A stretch of DNA of 64,000 nt, taken from positions 1,364,001 to 1,428,000 of the forward strand of contig NZ_JADIIO010000001.1 of assembly GCF_015594545.1 (NCBI RefSeq), given 5' to 3'. Below, piece after piece: positions 60,411 through 64,000 of this stretch. The position numbers and the translations under genes are program-made. The notes below the pieces were generated by a model. That model saw only the letters and a program-made list of their open reading frames with translations. It ran no database searches and was not told the origin of the DNA. Source of the DNA: Staphylococcus durrellii. GTDB taxonomy: Bacteria; Bacillota; Bacilli; Staphylococcales; Staphylococcaceae. Every line of letters begins with the position of its first letter. Within the stretch, counting starts at the first letter, position 1.

Positions 60411-60914
60411 ATGAATATAAATAAGGCGTATTTCGCCGGGGGTTGCTTTTGGTGCATGGTAAAACCTTTTGATACATTTGAAGGAATTGAAAAAGTAACT
60501 TCGGGGTACATGGGTGGTCATGTTGAAAATCCAACTTATGAACAAGTAAAAACAGGCAATACTGGTCATTATGAGACTGTAGAAATAGAGTACGATGTCG
60601 CATTATTTTCCTATAATAAATTATTGGAAATCTTTTTCTCGGTAATTGACCCAACTGACGATGGCGGTCAATTTCAGGATAGAGGTTCTCAATATCAAAC
60701 TGCTATCTTTTATACAAATGATCATCAACAACAACAGGCTGAAGCATATGTAGAACAAATGAAGCATACTATAGACAAAGATAAGGCTATTGCTACTAAA
60801 ATTTTGCCAGCCACGCCATTTTATGAAGCGGAAGACTATCATCAAGACTTTTATAAAAAAAATCCAAAACGCTATGCTGAAGAACAACAACAACGCCAAA
60901 AATATTACGATTAA
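60411..60914 (+). CDS. msrA: Peptide methionine sulfoxide reductase MsrA
   Basis: It reduces methionine-S-sulfoxide in proteins. 167 residues from the chosen ATG. The catalytic motif is GGCFWC with Cys12, and [10 protein letters not shown] and [22 protein letters not shown] are family signatures. I start at 60411 because AAAGGA ends 8 bases before it; the in-frame ATG at 60402 overlaps that site. No msrB gene is linked here, so this is the single-gene type. It is divergent from msrR. Confidence 0.95.
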   Translation: MNINKAYFAGGCFWCMVKPFDTFEGIEKVTSGYMGGHVENPTYEQVKTGNTGHYETVEIEYDVALFSYNKLLEIFFSVIDPTDDGGQFQDRGSQYQTAIFYTNDHQQQQAEAYVEQMKHTIDKDKAIATKILPATPFYEAEDYHQDFYKKNPKRYAEEQQQRQKYYD

Positions 60915-60924
60915 ATAATTATTT

Positions 60925-60958
60925 AAAGTAGCCAAAGATTAAATTGGCTACTTTTTTA
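60925..60958 (+). terminator. Terminator after msrA
   Basis: AAAGTAGCCA and TGGCTACTTT arms with a 10-base loop and a T run. Confidence 0.9.
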
Positions 60959-61150
60959 TTGATAAAATAATTTAAATTCTACGCAAAAATATATAATCAA
61001 CTACTCAATAATAAAATATAACTATGCAACATAGAATCTTTAAACACAGAATCGAAAATGCTTACTACCATTGACCTTTCAAATGGATTTGTATACTTCA
61101 TATAGTTAGTTTAAATAGATTATTTTATAGTATAAGTTAGTTTGTTATAG

Positions 61151-61345
61151 TTGAATTTAATAGTGGCACTCATTACGTTAACTGTACAATCATTACTAAG
61201 TAAACGATTAAAAAAGTATGAGTTACTTATGTCTTCAGGTTCTTTTAATGCTGTTTTGAAAAAACATTGCAACACAAAATATAAATGATGCTGTGAACGC
61301 AGCAAAGATTCAAAATAAAATAATAATGAAATGGAATTAATGATG
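61151..61345 (+). pseudogene. Remnant of a small gene, frameshifted
   Basis: From TTG at about 61151 a frame reads LNLIVALITLTVQSLLSKRL then KKYELLMSSGSFNAVLK, with a hydrophobic start and a basic turn. At the A-rich run near 61260 it leaves this frame, while the next frame reads NIATQNINDAVNAAKIQ and then NKIIMKWN to a stop. Joining them gives a plausible N-terminal part of a protein, and there is no ribosome binding site. The pattern faintly recalls the start of YugP-type zinc peptidases, but this is only a guess. The rest of the 570-base gap between msrA and mprF holds the two terminators and nothing else I can read. Confidence 0.3.
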
Positions 61346-61434
61346 CGCATTTAAAACGAGTTCCCTAAGTGAACAAGACGAGACGAAGACTACAAGTTGA
61401 AGCATTTTCTTAGAAAAATGAACCCAGCACAATT

Positions 61435-61484
61435 AAAAAAGCCAATCAACACGTTTAGAATATAAACGCATCGATTGGTTTTTT
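61435..61484 (-). terminator. Terminator after mprF
   Basis: On the minus strand ACCAATCGATGCGTTTA pairs with TAAACGTGTTGATTGGC with two mismatches, followed by TTTTTT. It starts a few bases after the mprF stop. Confidence 0.88.
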
Positions 61485-61488
61485 TAAT

Positions 61489-64000
61489 TTATATCTCATA
61501 ATCATTTTTTATCTTGGGTTTTTTACGAATTACTTTCATTACTTTTAACATACTCAACCATAAAGAACGATGTTTACGATACACTAAAAATCTCGCTTCC
61601 CATTCCGGTTTAAATTTTTCTTTATAACGACGTAGACCTTGGAAACGATACAAGCCATTAAAATGTTCAAATACTCGACCTGCAACACGTTCTCCGGCGT
61701 AAGAGAATGGTACCTGGCCTACATTTGATAAAGTTGCCATTCCTATATTAAAACGTTTATATCCTTGTTCCTTGGACCATAACAACATGTGTAAATATAA
61801 TGCATCCATCAATGGCAATTCCACTTGTGGATTCCAACGAATTAAATCCACTGAAATAGTATCATTATAATAAGTTGGCATTACACTACAAAATGCTATA
61901 GGTTGCTGCTTTTCATCTCTAATAATACCAATAGGTGCTTTGCTTAAATAGTCTTCATTGAAAGAACCTAGCGAAAAGTGCATTTCTTGACGTCCATCTA
62001 ACCAGTTATCACTAATCTCTTTTAATGCGTTTAGCAACGTACTATTAAACGGTGGATACAGCATCTCGAAAGTCATATTTAAGTCACTTAACTTATTCAA
62101 AGTTGCACGTAACCCACGTCTCTTTTTCCCAGCGACAGTAAAAGTCTCTAAATCGATAAGCGCTTCTTCACCCAATTTGAAAAATTGATTACCAAAATTA
62201 TGATACAACGATAAATATCTTTCTGAAACTTGATAGAAAATAATATCATAGCCAATATAATGAGCGTTACTATAAAAATCAATAAGTAAATCATTAAATG
62301 CTTTTTCATTCCCAATAGGGTCACCTAAAACAACATAAGCATTATTAATCGTTCTATACATTATAAACGCCTGTTGACTATCGTTTACAAAAAATTGTTT
62401 GTCTCCACTATACATTAAATGACTTAGATAATTTCCACCGTAAGTTTCAACAATACTTTCACATACAGGTAAATATTGATAGTTTTCTTTAAGTTTAATT
62501 TTATGTTCAAAGTACCAAACTATACCCCCAACGATAACTGCTATGACTAGAATGGTAATCCAAAAATAGTATCTTAAAATAGAAGTATCTACTTCTAATT
62601 TATAAACATCTAGCTTATGTAATGTTTGATAAATCACTAAATGATTAATAAACAATACACCACAACTTACTAAAATAATATAAAATAATTTCAAGTAACT
62701 AAACTTTCTCTTTAAAATTTTGGAACGCTTATAAAAAACAACAAGTAACAAGAACATTACGGCTAACCAAGTTAGTAATATGAATGACGCATACGTATAT
62801 ATAGTGATCAGTACAATTAACAATAATGAAATAATTGCAAATAGAATTGCTCTTTTAGACAAACTATAGACACCTATCACATTTAAAAACAGCAATAAAC
62901 ATGCACAAGTATGAACAGAAACAATAATGTAATACACGTAATGATTAGAAGCATATAAACCATCATAAATAATAGTTATATTATTTAAGAAGAATAATAT
63001 ACTTGTGAAAAATAACAAAATTGCTATTGCAAAAGATGGTATACGTGATAGGAAATCCTTTTGATATGATTTAAATAAAGAACTAAAGTCTTGCATTGGC
63101 ACAAAAATCTTAGAATCTTCAAAGTAACGTTTAGCCGTTGTTTTAAACTCAAAGATAGATAAAATTAATGCAATCAGTAATGGGAAGAAATAGTAAGCAA
63201 AACGATATAATAATAACGCTAAGACAATCTTTTCTTCTCCTATATTTAATGATTTGAAGCCTAAGATAATAACTAGATCAAATGCACCAAACCCACCGGG
63301 AATAAAACTAACCAAACCTGAAATTGCAGCAATAATAAATACTCCCATAAAAATATGGAACGGGACATGTACATTCACAATGATGAGTGCCAAGTATAAC
63401 ACAGAGGCAGCAGCAAACCATTCAAGACTAGACACTAATGTACAATATACACCTAATAACTTTTGCTTGGACTGTACAGGTTTAATCATCGTAAAAACAA
63501 TAAAGATAGGTAAAAATAATGCTACGACATAGAGCGCCCATTTAACCCAAGCGAAGGAATCAAAAAGATGTTGGACATTAAAAATATGAAAAACAACGAA
63601 AATCGATAACAAACTCAATCCCGTTAACATGGAGATTAATACGACCGAAATAGTTTGTACTAATACTTTTTTCTCAGTTGTATAATTTTTATACACTAAA
63701 TAACGTACAGTTGCACCGATGAAACCACCAAAACCAATAACGGCATTAAATGCATTAATAATGTAACCAATACGCATCATTTTCCAAATAGACATCGATG
63801 TTTTAAGTGATTTATTTAAAATAACATCATAGATAGATAAAATAATCATTGATGCACCACCACTTAAAAATAAAAGAACTAACCAAAAACGATCGATTTT
63901 ACTAAACGCTATAAAAGTTTGTTTGAAATCTATATTAGCTAGTTCTTTATGCAAATTGATAACGACTACAATAAGCAACAATACAGCGAAAATTACTTTA
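61489..64000 (-). CDS. mprF: MprF, lysyl-phosphatidylglycerol synthase/flippase, N-terminus beyond the window
   Basis: It makes lysyl-phosphatidylglycerol from lysyl-tRNA and flips it outward, lowering binding of cationic peptides and daptomycin. The visible part is about 837 residues. About fourteen membrane spans form the flippase (up to about residue 490). The C-terminal cytoplasmic synthase domain has [34 protein letters not shown] and [14 protein letters not shown]. The frame stays open to the right edge, and comparison with the remembered S. aureus start suggests about 13 residues are missing. A TTG at 63981 is not the true start. Confidence 0.96.
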   Translation of the reverse strand, partial: KVIFAVLLLIVVVINLHKELANIDFKQTFIAFSKIDRFWLVLLFLSGGASMIILSIYDVILNKSLKTSMSIWKMMRIGYIINAFNAVIGFGGFIGATVRYLVYKNYTTEKKVLVQTISVVLISMLTGLSLLSIFVVFHIFNVQHLFDSFAWVKWALYVVALFLPIFIVFTMIKPVQSKQKLLGVYCTLVSSLEWFAAASVLYLALIIVNVHVPFHIFMGVFIIAAISGLVSFIPGGFGAFDLVIILGFKSLNIGEEKIVLALLLYRFAYYFFPLLIALILSIFEFKTTAKRYFEDSKIFVPMQDFSSLFKSYQKDFLSRIPSFAIAILLFFTSILFFLNNITIIYDGLYASNHYVYYIIVSVHTCACLLLFLNVIGVYSLSKRAILFAIISLLLIVLITIYTYASFILLTWLAVMFLLLVVFYKRSKILKRKFSYLKLFYIILVSCGVLFINHLVIYQTLHKLDVYKLEVDTSILRYYFWITILVIAVIVGGIVWYFEHKIKLKENYQYLPVCESIVETYGGNYLSHLMYSGDKQFFVNDSQQAFIMYRTINNAYVVLGDPIGNEKAFNDLLIDFYSNAHYIGYDIIFYQVSERYLSLYHNFGNQFFKLGEEALIDLETFTVAGKKRRGLRATLNKLSDLNMTFEMLYPPFNSTLLNALKEISDNWLDGRQEMHFSLGSFNEDYLSKAPIGIIRDEKQQPIAFCSVMPTYYNDTISVDLIRWNPQVELPLMDALYLHMLLWSKEQGYKRFNIGMATLSNVGQVPFSYAGERVAGRVFEHFNGLYRFQGLRRYKEKFKPEWEARFLVYRKHRSLWLSMLKVMKVIRKKPKIKNDYEI

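Noticed and set aside
61120..61350. 76-codon minus-strand frame between msrA and mprF
   Set aside because: The sequence is not protein-like (NKLTYTIK end, many Phe/Ser), and the plus strand gives a better explanation as a gene remnant.

Overview
This window is a low-GC Firmicute chromosome and almost certainly a Staphylococcus. It carries the staphylococcal signature genes arlRS, femA/femB, msrR, cvfB and mprF. It also has the lysC-asd-dapABH-dapL-alr-lysA operon and the trpEGDCFBA operon in the order known from the S. aureus core chromosome. Several departures point to a non-aureus species, though the species cannot be fixed from the sequence alone: an extra ABC transporter, a DJ-1/PfpI gene after trpA, and no opp-2 genes between pepF and femB. 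No rRNA, tRNA, CRISPR array, prophage or complete insertion sequence was seen.

Layout. 1-2.8 kb: end of a ctpA-type protease, a GNAT acetyltransferase, murG and a PAP2 phosphatase. 2.86-3.06 kb: a minus-strand Fur-controlled small RNA matching IsrR. 3.2-5.3 kb: arlRS. 5.5-9.6 kb: odhAB. 9.7-13.5 kb: an accessory stretch with an odd GC-rich island, two tiny membrane proteins, a two-gene ABC transporter and a VOC protein. 13.5-18 kb: a small DUF6501-like protein, a MoxR ATPase/VWA pair and brnQ. 18.5-20.6 kb (minus): telA, xpaC and acyP. 20.9-21.6 kb: a DUF1033 protein and cspA with a structured leader. 21.7-30.3 kb (minus): the lysine/diaminopimelate operon behind an L-box riboswitch. 30.4-33.2 kb (minus): an aldo/keto reductase and an ABC-F protein. 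33.4-39.1 kb: cvfB and pstSCAB-phoU. 39.1-46.2 kb: pepF, a small membrane protein, an iron-siderophore lipoprotein with a Fur box, about 0.95 kb of gene-free AT-rich DNA, then femB and femA. 46.4-53.9 kb (minus): a DJ-1/PfpI protein and the trp operon behind two tandem T-boxes. 54-61 kb: an M42 aminopeptidase, tyrA, ogt, adaA, an SOS-controlled Y-family polymerase, a tautomerase, msrR and msrA. 61.5 kb to the end: mprF, cut by the right edge.

How it fits together. Much of the window serves the cell envelope: murG makes lipid II, the dap/lys operon and alr supply the lysine and D-alanine of the stem peptide, femA/femB build the pentaglycine bridge, msrR attaches wall polymers, and mprF alters membrane charge. 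The rest is core metabolism (odhAB, trp, tyrA, brnQ), phosphate uptake, iron response, and DNA and oxidative damage repair. RNA-level control is prominent: an L-box, two T-boxes, a cspA leader that hides its ribosome binding site, and the IsrR-like sRNA.

I found no clearly new multi-gene system. The best leads are the IsrR homologue with its full promoter architecture, the tandem Trp T-boxes, a 38-bp perfect palindrome at 58901, a terminator-like structure inside the dap operon, the compositionally foreign island at 10.1 kb, and three apparently decaying small genes.
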